DNA of 64,000 nt. Origin: Ignavibacteria bacterium. GTDB taxonomy: Bacteria > Bacteroidota > Ignavibacteria > Tepidaquicellales > Tepidaquicellaceae. The stretch's first letter is position 1. Each line of letters opens with the position of its first letter. The translations under genes and the position numbers were made by a program. The stretch spans positions 1 to 64,000 of the forward strand of contig JADJYU010000020.1 in the NCBI GenBank assembly GCA_016719565.1, in the 5' to 3' direction. The notes below the pieces were generated by a model. That model did not search any database. It had not been told where the DNA came from and saw only the letters and a program-made list of their open reading frames with translations. This document shows positions 28,671-38,149 of this stretch, in pieces.

Positions 28671-29462
28671 TTATAATATAGACAACAGAAACTCATCAAG
28701 AACTTTGTTAAACTCTTCAGGCTTTTCCATATTACTTATATGTCCAGCATTTTTTATTAAATGATATTTGGAATTCTTTAAATTCTCTTTTAAATAAAAT
28801 GAATTTATTACCGGAGTTAGATCGTCCTCTTTTCCAACAATTACAAGTGACGGAATAACAATATTTTTTATCCGGTATATTAAATTTGTTCTGGTTGCAA
28901 TTGCAATTAATACCGAGCACATTCCGTTAACATCCATCCATCCCATCATTTCCTTAATACTATTTCTGAGTTCCTGATTTTCATATCCCCCGCTGCTGAT
29001 AAGTTTGGCGAGCATAGCGTCATTAAATTCATCTTTCATACCTGACCGGATCTTTTTTATGCCTGCAGATCTGTTCAGTAATGCATCATGATCATCACTT
29101 TCCGCTTTTGTATCTGCAAGTATCAATGAAGTAAATCTTTCAGGCATCCGTTCAGCAGATCTTAATAATATATATCCACCTACGGAAAGCCCGCATGCAT
29201 TCACTTTGTCAAGATTCATATGATCGAGAATATTTTCAAGATCATCCACAAGATCTTCCATTGTGAAGAGATATGAATCAAGCTCATTGCTGTAACCGAG
29301 TCCTCTGATATCATATGTGATAACTCTGAATTTGTCTTTGAAAAAAGCGACCTGTTTATCCCACATCCTGCTGCATAATGGATAAGCATGAATGAATATC
29401 AGCGGTTCTCCGGTTCCTCCGTGATCATTCACGCTTATTCCGTTTACTTTAAATGTATTCAT
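28671..29462 (-). CDS. Alpha/beta hydrolase
   Basis: 263 residues with a complete catalytic triad: nucleophile S93 in GLSVGGY, an acid in VGKEDDLTP and His in NAGHISNMEKPEEF; oxyanion region FIHAYPLC. This layout is typical of the 3-oxoadipate enol-lactonase / BioH-like group, but the substrate cannot be told. It lies 31 bases after the stop of the DUF2461 gene on the same strand, so they may be co-transcribed. Confidence 0.9.
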   Translation of the reverse strand: MNTFKVNGISVNDHGGTGEPLIFIHAYPLCSRMWDKQVAFFKDKFRVITYDIRGLGYSNELDSYLFTMEDLVDDLENILDHMNLDKVNACGLSVGGYILLRSAERMPERFTSLILADTKAESDDHDALLNRSAGIKKIRSGMKDEFNDAMLAKLISSGGYENQELRNSIKEMMGWMDVNGMCSVLIAIATRTNLIYRIKNIVIPSLVIVGKEDDLTPVINSFYLKENLKNSKYHLIKNAGHISNMEKPEEFNKVLDEFLLSIL

Positions 29463-29493
29463 AAATATTGTATCATTTAGGTTATAATTATCA

Positions 29494-30210
29494 TTAATTT
29501 ATTACGGCGGTGTGAAGAAATTTTGTAAAATCAAAAGTGGTCTTTATATCATCCGTAATTATGTCAGTAATTTTTTCATTTAAAATTACATCCGGTTTAT
29601 AAGTCCTGTATACATAAAACTGTTTTTTCTTTAATGTCTCTTCAAGATTTTTATCCTTTGAATCCGTAATTTCCTTATCAAAACCTTTCGGAAGATTTAC
29701 TAATGATTCACCCTGCACTTTACCGAAATATTTTAAAAGAGATTTACCGCCTGTGATCTTTTTATATTCAGTAAAATTATTAAATATATAAGATCTTATC
29801 TTCTTTAAATAAACAGGATCCATGCTGTATTGTCCGGCAGCAAATAAAAATTCTTCCGGACTGAAATGAAAATAAAACTGAGGTACTTCGGATGATTTTA
29901 CTTTACCGAAAGCAAATGCCGCTGAGTACTGGGTTTTGTAGGGAGTCTTATTTTTTGAAAATCTGATGTCCCTGTTAATTCTGAATATTGATTTGTAATT
30001 TACGACAATTTCCGGATCGATTTTATTTATTTCCACTGCCAGTGCATCTATGAGTTCTTTCATCGGAATCTTTAGATAATTTTCATAAGCGTCTCTGTTT
30101 ATATCAAACCAATCTTTATTATTGTTCTTTTCGTCCTTCAGAGATCTGAGAAACCGGAGAGCCTTTTTATCAAATCCGAAAAACGGTTCGCTGATTATTT
30201 TATCCAACAT
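29494..30210 (-). CDS. DUF2461 / TIGR02453 family protein
   Basis: 238 residues. Recognised by KALRFLRSLKDEKNNNKDWF followed by NRDIRFSKNKTPYKTQYSAAF and FYFHFSPEEFLFAAGQY, the three conserved blocks of this family. Function is unknown; members are widespread single-domain cytoplasmic proteins. It is divergent from the alpha-2-macroglobulin gene. Confidence 0.93.
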   Translation of the reverse strand: MLDKIISEPFFGFDKKALRFLRSLKDEKNNNKDWFDINRDAYENYLKIPMKELIDALAVEINKIDPEIVVNYKSIFRINRDIRFSKNKTPYKTQYSAAFAFGKVKSSEVPQFYFHFSPEEFLFAAGQYSMDPVYLKKIRSYIFNNFTEYKKITGGKSLLKYFGKVQGESLVNLPKGFDKEITDSKDKNLEETLKKKQFYVYRTYKPDVILNEKITDIITDDIKTTFDFTKFLHTAVIN

Positions 30211-30214
30211 AATG

Positions 30215-30242
30215 CAAAAAAAAATGCCGGGAACTTTCCCGG
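30215..30242 (-). terminator. Terminator-like hairpin just upstream of the DUF2461 start
   Basis: CCGGGA at 30227-30232 pairs with TCCCGG at 30237-30242; on the minus strand it is followed by CAT and nine or more T. It has terminator form but lies only a few bases 5' of the minus-strand start codon at 30208-30210, so it would act as an attenuator for that gene or stop antisense transcription. Confidence 0.6.
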
Positions 30243-30364
30243 AGAAAGTAAATATAAGAGCAGTACTTAAATAAGATGTTTCAATCTACTTATTAATTTT
30301 TACTTTTAAAATTTAAAAATCTATTTATATCCTGAGTTATTTCCTGAAATTAAATATTACTATC

Positions 30365-33300
30365 ATGACAACCTTTGATTTCTTTAAAGCATTTACAGGC
30401 GTTTTATTAATGGCGTACCTGATCTCACCTGCAGCCGGTCATTCTCAAAATAGCCAGATAGATTTTTCCATCAGTACTAAGAATATTTATTCTCCCGGAG
30501 ATGAGATCTCACTGAATTTGTATTCTTATGGTAATAATGATAATAAAAAAAAAGTAACACAGTTTGACATAGAGGTTTTAAAGATCAATGACATTGAGAA
30601 ATTTTATTCAGGTCAGTCCTCGAGATATAATCTTGACGTACTTGGAAAAGATAATAAAAATCTGCTTTTCTATACCACGAGTGTTTATTCCTTTAAAAAG
30701 AATCTGAAAAGTAAGAATGAATATGACTACAATTATTATAATGATGACATTCCGCTGAACATAAAGGAAAGAGGAGCTTATTTGGTTAAAGTCACTTCAG
30801 GTAAAAAAGTAGCTTACTGCGGTTTCATAATTTCAGAGCTCGGGCTTGTATCAAAAGCAGGAAATAATTCTATGCTTGGTTATGCAGTGAACAGAAAGAG
30901 CGGAGAGCCTGTTAACAACGCTGAGCTTAATTTTTATATCGGATCAAAGAAGATCGGTCAGGGAAAAACTTCAGAAGGAGTATCTTTTCAAACTGTAAAT
31001 CCGGATGTGAAAATGGAATCTGATGAAAATAATATTCCTGTTATTATAGGAAATTATGGCGATGATATTCTTATTTCAGATCCGTATTTATTTTTTGGCT
31101 ATTCAGGAAATAAATATTTCGCTTACATTTATACAGAGCAGCCGGTGTACAGGACAGGGCTTGATGTTAATTTTAAAGGTACGCTCAGACTTAATGAGTC
31201 AAACACTTTGTCACCTGTTAAAAATAAAGATGTTACTTTAATTATTAAGGATTCTAAAAATGCTGAAGTATATAAACAGGTACTGAAGACAAATGAAATG
31301 GGAAGCTTTAACGGAACATATAAGCTGAATGACGAAGCAGCTCTCGGGACATACACTATCTATGCAAATATTGACGAGAATAATTCTTACACCGGAAATT
31401 TTACTGTAGAGCAGTATAAAAAACCTGAATATAAAGTAACGGTAAACCCGGAGAAGATCCAGTATTACGGAAAGGATAACCTGACGGCAGTAGCGGAAGC
31501 AAAATATTTTTTCGGAAGTCCTGTATCTGAAGCTGAAATAGAATACAATATATACAGAATAAGATATTATAAACCCTGGTGGAAATATTCCGAGTATGCC
31601 TGGTGGTATGAGGATTATTATGAAAACGCTGATGAAAATCAGATGTACCGGGGTGCGGAATTACTATTCTCAGGTTCAGGTGTCCTTGACAGCGAAGGGA
31701 AGTTTAACATAGGTTACAATATAAATGAAGATTTTAAAAATGATGATCAAAACTACTACGGATACAGACCTTACTACTCGCAATCGGATTATAAATATAT
31801 CATACAGGCAAAAGTAACAGATAAGTCAAGAAGAGAAATTTCCGGAACATCATCTGTATTTGTCACGCGCGGAGGATTTACTCTGTCTGCAAAATCCGAC
31901 AGATATATTTATAAACCTGAAGAGAATGTAAAGATCACTGTCTTTGCAGAAGATTTTTCCGGTAATCCCGTCAGTACAAATTTTGAAGCGGCGATCTATA
32001 AATCTACATGGTCTAAAGATTATAAAGAGAATAAAGAATACATAAAGTCATTGTCAGGAAAGACATTGTCTGATGGTCAGGGTTCAGTATCATTTGACAT
32101 AAGTAATTTAAATCCCGAAGGTTACTATAATGTTGAAATTAAATCCAGAGATGACAGAGCAAATGAAATATTAACGGGAACGGGATTTTATGTAAGCAAA
32201 GGCGATATGTGGTGGTATTACAATCAGTCAGGCAGCGTGCAGATAATTCCGGAAAAAGACAGTTACAGGCAGGGTGAGATCTGCAGAGCGCTTGTGCTTG
32301 TAAATCATCCCGGTGCAAATGTGCTTGTAACTTCAAACACAGATGACATACTTTATTTCAAAACGGAAAAAATTGCCGGTACATCTAAAATAATTGAAAT
32401 ACCTGTTACGGATAAATATTTGTCAAATTTCGAAATTAATGTTAACTATGTTTATGATGGTGTGTTTTATAATTCCGGTAAATCCATACTAGTAATCCCT
32501 GAAGAAAAATTTCTCACTGTTACAATTGATCCGTCTAAACTTATTTATAAACCAAAGGAAACCGGAGAAGTAAAAGTCCGTGTCACAGACAGCTACGGTA
32601 ATCCTGTGAGGAATGCTGAAGTATCAATTGGAGTAGTGGATGAGAGTATTTATTCCATCAAAGAGGATAATACAAAAGACATCAGGAAGTTTTTTTACGG
32701 AAACAGATACACATCCGTATCGACATCATTTACTAATGTGCTGAACAGTAACGGCAGTTCGAGACTGATCTCAATCTATGAGAAATTTAATCTCAGAAGC
32801 ACTTCAGATAAAGATCTTGGAACAGTGAAAGGGAGATTTTTAAACAGAAGCGGAAACCCTGTAAAAGGAGCTGTGATAATTATAGATGAGGATTATTATG
32901 CGGCGGTTACGGGACTTAACGGAGATTTTGAATTTAAACTTCCGGAAGGTAAATATTCAATCAGCGCGTATTACAGCAACATAGAAAAAAATGATCTGAA
33001 GGAAATAATTATTGTTAAAGGGCAGACAAAAAATATTATACTTTACAGTGACAGGGATTTAAATGAGAACGCAACAAGTGATGTTCAATTGTCAGGTATG
33101 GAGGGTTTTAATATTAGAGGCGGCAGAACAGATTTAGAAATGGATAGCGCTCCTGAAAGTAAAAAAGAAAAAAGTTCAGATGCTCCTTCGGGATTAGATG
33201 ATGGAGATTTAGTATCTCCAGATGTCAGATCAGATTTCCGTGATGCAATATTCTGGTCGCCGTATTCTGAAACTGATACAGACGGATATGCAAATGTTAA

Positions 33301-35362
33301 TTTCCTGTTTCCTGATAACCTTACTGAATGGAGAATCACGTCAAGAGTAATAACTGAAGATACAAAGGTCGGACAGTCTGTTACTACAGTGATCACAAGA
33401 AAGGATCTAATAGTCAGAATGGAAACACCAAGATTTTTTCAGGAGAATGATGATGTAACGGTTTCAACGATCATACATAATTATCTGAAGACAGAAAAAA
33501 GAACTAAGATAAAATTTACTGCTGAAAATCTGAATCTTGCTTCCGGTGAAAATGAAAAAAGCGTAAGCATACCTCCGGATTCCGAGATCAGATTAGACTG
33601 GAAAGTAAAGGTAACGGAACCTGTCGGCGAAGCTAAATTATATGCCGAAGCTTTAACGGATGAAGAGTCAGATGCAGTGGAAATTAAAGTGCCTCTTCAG
33701 CCTGCAGGTCTGGAAATTATAAAAAACAACGTTGCTGATATTTCTGATGAGAATAAAATTGAAGTGAAGACTTTTGAAATACCTTCGGGTACCGATATGA
33801 AAAGCGCGGGAATGAAAATTAATATAGACGCTTCACTTGCGTCAGTAATTCTTACATCTCTTGACGAACTCGCGGGTTATCCTTACGGCTGTGTGGAACA
33901 GACGATGAGCAGATTCCTTCCGACTGTAATTGTTGCAAAAGCATTCCGTGAGATCAATGCTCCTATAAGCGAGGCGACTAAGAAAGATCTTCCGCTGATG
34001 GTGGATAAAGGACTGCAGAGATTATACGGCTTTCAACATTCTGACGGAGGCTGGGGCTGGTGGGAGAATGATAATTCAAATCCATTCATGACGGCGTATG
34101 TGGTTTACGGACTTGCAATTGCTGTGGAGTCAGGATATGAAGTCAGAGACGGCGTGTTAAATAACGGGAAGTCTGCGATAAAAAATCACCTGAACAATAA
34201 TGAAAAAGATCTGACTACAAGAGCATATATGCTTTATTCACTGGCTACTGCAGGTAAGGAAAATAATGATTACATAGAAAAAATTCTTGTGAATATGAAC
34301 ATGTCTGATTTGAATGATTATGCAAAAAGTCTTGCAGCGATGACTTGGAAATTAATTGGTAACGAAAGAAAAGCAAAAGAAGAACTGATAAGTCTTGAAA
34401 AAAATGTAAGGACAAGCGGTGAAGGCGCAGCATACTGGGAGGGTAAGGAATTTCATTACAGATGGCAGGATGATAAAGTTCAGACTACTGCAATGGCTTT
34501 AAAGGCAATTGTTAATATCAATGAAAAGTCAGATCTGAAAGAGAAAGTCGTAAGATGGCTGATGATGCAGAGACGCGGTAATGCATGGAGAAGCACACAG
34601 GAAACCGCGATGATAATCTATGCAATGGTTGACTATCTGAAAAATTCACAGGAGCTCGATCCTGATTACAATGTGAAAATATTTGTTAACAATAATATGG
34701 TGTCCGACTTAAATATGAATAAGTCAAATGTATTTTCCAAAAGCGAACCTGTGGTAATTGACAGTAAGAATCTGAGAACCGGTCAGAATGAGATCAGGAT
34801 TGAGAAGTCAGGCAGGGGAAAAGTATATTTTTCTTCAGGCGCATCATATTATGACAACAGCGCAGGCAGCAAATCTTCTGAAAACGGATTCAGGATTGAA
34901 AGAGAATATTTTAAGCTGGAGAAATATGAATCATATTCTGAAGATAATATTGTTTACAGGAAAAAATATTTTGACGGCAGTTTAAAATCAGGTGATGAAT
35001 TTTTAGTAAAAGTGAGAGTGTCTTCAAAAGAGAATGAAAATAATTATTTCATGCTGGAAGATTTTATTCCTTCCGGAGCTGAAGTCATTAAAGACGACTG
35101 GGCATACAGAATAGAGGATGAAAATGATTATCAGGGATACAGTAATTATTACTGGAGATGGTGGTATGCAGATAAAGAGGTAAGAGATAACAGGGTTGTA
35201 TTTTTTGCCAGCTACATGGGAAAAGGGGATTATCAGTTTTCATATATAATGAGAGCCCAGATCCCGGGCGAGTATTCTGTAAATCCAACTAGAGGCATGC
35301 TGATGTATTATCCGGAAGTTTACGGTAACTCCGATGAAATGAAAATTACGATCTCTGATTAA
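30365..35362 (+). CDS. Bacterial alpha-2-macroglobulin family protein
   Basis: 1665 residues, signal peptide about 1-28 (cleavage near GHSQ). Macroglobulin-type beta domains (MG2 region near YIYTEQPVYRTGLDVNFKG and bait-region domains) are followed by a carboxypeptidase-regulatory-like insert (about 820-885, GRFLNRSGNPVKGAVIII). The alpha-2-macroglobulin core follows (FWSPYSETDTDGYANVNFLFPDNLTEWRI), then a thioester domain with GYPYGCVEQTMSRFLP (C1176, E1178, Q1179) and a terpenoid-cyclase-like helical barrel (FQHSDGGWGWWENDNS). Such proteins trap proteases in the periplasm or at the surface. The thioester Cys and Gln are intact. The frequent partner PBP1C gene is absent. It follows a divergent promoter region. 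Confidence 0.95.
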   Translation: MTTFDFFKAFTGVLLMAYLISPAAGHSQNSQIDFSISTKNIYSPGDEISLNLYSYGNNDNKKKVTQFDIEVLKINDIEKFYSGQSSRYNLDVLGKDNKNLLFYTTSVYSFKKNLKSKNEYDYNYYNDDIPLNIKERGAYLVKVTSGKKVAYCGFIISELGLVSKAGNNSMLGYAVNRKSGEPVNNAELNFYIGSKKIGQGKTSEGVSFQTVNPDVKMESDENNIPVIIGNYGDDILISDPYLFFGYSGNKYFAYIYTEQPVYRTGLDVNFKGTLRLNESNTLSPVKNKDVTLIIKDSKNAEVYKQVLKTNEMGSFNGTYKLNDEAALGTYTIYANIDENNSYTGNFTVEQYKKPEYKVTVNPEKIQYYGKDNLTAVAEAKYFFGSPVSEAEIEYNIYRIRYYKPWWKYSEYAWWYEDYYENADENQMYRGAELLFSGSGVLDSEGKFNIGYNINEDFKNDDQNYYGYRPYYSQSDYKYIIQAKVTDKSRREISGTSSVFVTRGGFTLSAKSDRYIYKPEENVKITVFAEDFSGNPVSTNFEAAIYKSTWSKDYKENKEYIKSLSGKTLSDGQGSVSFDISNLNPEGYYNVEIKSRDDRANEILTGTGFYVSKGDMWWYYNQSGSVQIIPEKDSYRQGEICRALVLVNHPGANVLVTSNTDDILYFKTEKIAGTSKIIEIPVTDKYLSNFEINVNYVYDGVFYNSGKSILVIPEEKFLTVTIDPSKLIYKPKETGEVKVRVTDSYGNPVRNAEVSIGVVDESIYSIKEDNTKDIRKFFYGNRYTSVSTSFTNVLNSNGSSRLISIYEKFNLRSTSDKDLGTVKGRFLNRSGNPVKGAVIIIDEDYYAAVTGLNGDFEFKLPEGKYSISAYYSNIEKNDLKEIIIVKGQTKNIILYSDRDLNENATSDVQLSGMEGFNIRGGRTDLEMDSAPESKKEKSSDAPSGLDDGDLVSPDVRSDFRDAIFWSPYSETDTDGYANVNFLFPDNLTEWRITSRVITEDTKVGQSVTTVITRKDLIVRMETPRFFQENDDVTVSTIIHNYLKTEKRTKIKFTAENLNLASGENEKSVSIPPDSEIRLDWKVKVTEPVGEAKLYAEALTDEESDAVEIKVPLQPAGLEIIKNNVADISDENKIEVKTFEIPSGTDMKSAGMKINIDASLASVILTSLDELAGYPYGCVEQTMSRFLPTVIVAKAFREINAPISEATKKDLPLMVDKGLQRLYGFQHSDGGWGWWENDNSNPFMTAYVVYGLAIAVESGYEVRDGVLNNGKSAIKNHLNNNEKDLTTRAYMLYSLATAGKENNDYIEKILVNMNMSDLNDYAKSLAAMTWKLIGNERKAKEELISLEKNVRTSGEGAAYWEGKEFHYRWQDDKVQTTAMALKAIVNINEKSDLKEKVVRWLMMQRRGNAWRSTQETAMIIYAMVDYLKNSQELDPDYNVKIFVNNNMVSDLNMNKSNVFSKSEPVVIDSKNLRTGQNEIRIEKSGRGKVYFSSGASYYDNSAGSKSSENGFRIEREYFKLEKYESYSEDNIVYRKKYFDGSLKSGDEFLVKVRVSSKENENNYFMLEDFIPSGAEVIKDDWAYRIEDENDYQGYSNYYWRWWYADKEVRDNRVVFFASYMGKGDYQFSYIMRAQIPGEYSVNPTRGMLMYYPEVYGNSDEMKITISD

Positions 35363-35390
35363 GATTTATCCGAATAAAATATAATATATT

Positions 35391-35414
35391 AAGGCAGGTG
35401 AATACTGCCTTTTT
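35391..35414 (+). terminator. Rho-independent terminator
   Basis: AAGGCAG at 35391-35397 pairs with CTGCCTT at 35405-35411, followed by TTTT. It ends the alpha-2-macroglobulin transcript and touches the convergent argS stop codon at 35413-35415. Confidence 0.85.
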
Positions 35415-37068
35415 ACATTCTGTCAGGAGCGCTGATGCCGATTATATCAAAGCCGTTTTTAAGTATCTGTTTTACGGCTAAGCATATATGAATTCGGGAT
35501 AAAGAAAGTTCTTTATTCTCAGCATCTATTACTCTGTTATTATGATAAAACCTGTGGAAATTTTCAGCAACAGAATTTAGATAAGTAATGATCTTATGAG
35601 GTTCAAAAGTTTTTGCAGAGCTGATCACTTCGTCAGGAAAATCAGATAATACTTTCAGCAGTTTCATTTCCTCGGGAGAATTTATAACATCAGTATTCAA
35701 TTCCGTTACATTGGTCTCATTATATGAAGGAAATACTTCATCAGCATTTCTCAGTATTCCGCATATTCTTGCATGAGCATACTGAAGGTAATACACCGGG
35801 TTTTTTTCAGACTTATCCTTAGCCAGTGAAATATCAAAATCCAGATGAGTGTTAGCTCCTCTCATCACATAAAAGAACTGCATTGCATCAGCTCCTATGT
35901 CATTAATCAGTTCATCCAGATAATATACATTATCACTTCGCTTACTCATTTTTACTGATTCATTTCCCATTTTAAAAGTAACCATCTGATGTATGATCAC
36001 CTTAATTTTATCTGAATCATATCCAAGCGCATTTACACCGTAAAGAACTTCTTTATAAGTATCTCCGTGATCTGAACCAAAGATATCAATTATCAGATCG
36101 TAGCCTCTTTTTATTTTATCAATATGATAAGCTATATCCGGAAGTCTGTAAGTAGGTTCACCTGAAGATTTCACAAGGACTTTGTCTTTATCAAAACCTT
36201 TCTCTTCATCCATTTTTAGCCATACTGCGCCGTCATTTTCATATGAAAGACCTTTGCTCTTAAATGCTTCAAGAGTCTGTTCTATTTCAGAATTATTATA
36301 AAGCGAAGACTCATTAAAGAAAATGTCATGATGTATACCGAGACTGATAAGAGTTTTTTTAATTATATCAAAAGTGTATTTCTCACCTTCTTTTTTAAAA
36401 AAATCCAGGTCAGCGGAATCTTTCATCGTATCATTATAAGCCGCGAAAATATTTTCCGCAATAATTTTTACATAATCACCAACATAACCTTCTTGCGGGA
36501 AAGGAAAGTCTTTATCAAAGATCTGCATATATCTTGCTCTGACAGACAGCGCCAGATTATTCATCTGATTTCCGGCGTCATTGTAATAATATTCCCGTGT
36601 AACTTTGTAACCGGTCCATTCAAGTAAATTGGCAATTGCTTTACCGAGACAAAGCTGCCTGCCGTGTCCTGTATGAAGCGGACCTGTAGGATTAGCGCTG
36701 ACCCACTCGAGATTAGCGGACTGACCGGAATGAATTGAAGATCTTCCGTAATTAATTCCTTCTGATAAAACATTTTTAAGTTCATCCTTATAACATTTAT
36801 CCGAAACAAAAATATTTATAAACCCTGCTCCGGCGATCTCTGTTTTTGTAATTAAATTATTTCCGGTTTCAATCCTTGATATTATTTCTTCAGCAATTTT
36901 ACGCGGAGGTAATTTTAATTCTTTGGCAAGTGTCATTGCAGCATTGGATGACAGGTCACCGAATTTATCTTCTTTTGGTTTATCCAGAAAAATTTCTTTA
37001 ACCGGATAACCTGTATCCGAAACAGCTTTAATTATAATTTCCGCAATTTGATCTTTTAGTTTAGACAT
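35413..37068 (-). CDS. argS: Arginine--tRNA ligase
   Basis: 551 residues, class I synthetase. N-terminal Add1 domain (about 1-95), HIGH signature as ANPTGPLHTGHGRQ, KMSKS signature as VKMSKRSDNVY, and the C-terminal anticodon-binding DALR domain with YLQYAHARIC and FHRFYHN, ending in DRM as usual for ArgS. The downstream-on-map neighbour epimerase lies 5 bases upstream of its ATG, so argS is the second gene of that transcript. The window also carries tRNA-Arg(TCT), one of its substrates. Confidence 0.97.
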   Translation of the reverse strand: MSKLKDQIAEIIIKAVSDTGYPVKEIFLDKPKEDKFGDLSSNAAMTLAKELKLPPRKIAEEIISRIETGNNLITKTEIAGAGFINIFVSDKCYKDELKNVLSEGINYGRSSIHSGQSANLEWVSANPTGPLHTGHGRQLCLGKAIANLLEWTGYKVTREYYYNDAGNQMNNLALSVRARYMQIFDKDFPFPQEGYVGDYVKIIAENIFAAYNDTMKDSADLDFFKKEGEKYTFDIIKKTLISLGIHHDIFFNESSLYNNSEIEQTLEAFKSKGLSYENDGAVWLKMDEEKGFDKDKVLVKSSGEPTYRLPDIAYHIDKIKRGYDLIIDIFGSDHGDTYKEVLYGVNALGYDSDKIKVIIHQMVTFKMGNESVKMSKRSDNVYYLDELINDIGADAMQFFYVMRGANTHLDFDISLAKDKSEKNPVYYLQYAHARICGILRNADEVFPSYNETNVTELNTDVINSPEEMKLLKVLSDFPDEVISSAKTFEPHKIITYLNSVAENFHRFYHNNRVIDAENKELSLSRIHICLAVKQILKNGFDIIGISAPDRM

Positions 37069-37073
37069 AAAAT

Positions 37074-38057
37074 TTATTTTACCCAGCCCACTTTCTTATA
37101 CCAGTCAATTGTTTCCTTAAAGCTTTCCTTCAGATCAGATTTCGTTTCAAATCCAAGTTCAGTCTTTGCTTTCTGATTTGAACAAACCCATCTTAGCTGT
37201 GTTATATCCTTACATTTTTCTATATTAAGCGTAACCGCTTTTTTGGAAAAGTAAGAAAAAATTTCTGATAAATATCCGACTGTATATAATACAGAGTGGG
37301 GGAGTCTGATCTTAAATGCTTTTTTGCCCAAAATGCCCGAAGTAACTGCTCCGATCTCCTGCCAGTTATATGCATCATCAAAGCAAAGAAAATATTTCTG
37401 CCCGTTGGCCACCGGATTTTCCGCGGCAAGTATGATCCCGTCAGCAAGATCCTCCACATATACTAAGCTTAAATATTTGTTATCAAATCCGATAACGCTG
37501 TTAAGACCTTTTTGAAATGTCTGACAATAAATAAGTATCTCCGTATCGCGAGGACCGAATACTGCAGGCGGAGCGATAATAGTTACAGGAATTTTATCTT
37601 TATATGCAAATACTTCCTGTTCAGCTTTAAGCTTAGACAAACCATAAGTTGTGATAGGGGAAGGCGCGGTATTTTCATCAACAAATTCTCTTCCGATCGC
37701 CGGACCGGTCGCAGCAAGAGATGAGACAAATACAAATTTTTTAATACCCGGGTTTACCCTGCAGGTGATCTCAAGAAGATTCTTTGTAGCTTCATAATTA
37801 CTTTTGTAAAATCCTTCTTTAGTTCTTGATTTCACAACTCCCGCTACATGAAATACATAATCCATTTCCCGGATGACTTTTTCGAGAACATCATTTGAAA
37901 AAAGATCTCCGTTTACATATTTAACATTTTTACCTTCGAGCCATTGTGTGGACGAGGTGTCTCTTTTTAGGCAGTAAACCTCGTAATTCTTTGCGATCAG
38001 CTTATCGGCTAAATGACTTCCGACAAAGCCGGTTGCTCCAGTTATAAGTGCTTTCAA
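37074..38057 (-). CDS. NAD(P)-dependent epimerase/dehydratase, possible ceramide-pathway reductase
   Basis: 327 residues, extended SDR. Rossmann motif MKALITGATGFVGSHLADKL, then VFVSSLAATGP (catalytic Ser region) and TYGLSKLKAEQ (the YxxxK Tyr-Lys). C-terminal WYKKVGWVK. By family it acts on a sugar nucleotide or a ketone of a lipid or flavonoid type. It is divergent from the serine-palmitoyltransferase-like gene with only 92 bases between starts. Bacterial sphingolipid clusters contain an epimerase-like reductase (CerR) next to Spt, so a 3-ketosphinganine or oxidised-ceramide reductase role is possible; this is inference from context only. Confidence 0.85.
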   Translation of the reverse strand: MKALITGATGFVGSHLADKLIAKNYEVYCLKRDTSSTQWLEGKNVKYVNGDLFSNDVLEKVIREMDYVFHVAGVVKSRTKEGFYKSNYEATKNLLEITCRVNPGIKKFVFVSSLAATGPAIGREFVDENTAPSPITTYGLSKLKAEQEVFAYKDKIPVTIIAPPAVFGPRDTEILIYCQTFQKGLNSVIGFDNKYLSLVYVEDLADGIILAAENPVANGQKYFLCFDDAYNWQEIGAVTSGILGKKAFKIRLPHSVLYTVGYLSEIFSYFSKKAVTLNIEKCKDITQLRWVCSNQKAKTELGFETKSDLKESFKETIDWYKKVGWVK

Positions 38058-38149
38058 TAATGTATTTAGTTTATCAATAGAAGTTATAAATTATAATTCG
38101 TATTTTCTATGTTCAAAAATTCGAATAACAAAAATATTCAGGAGTATTA

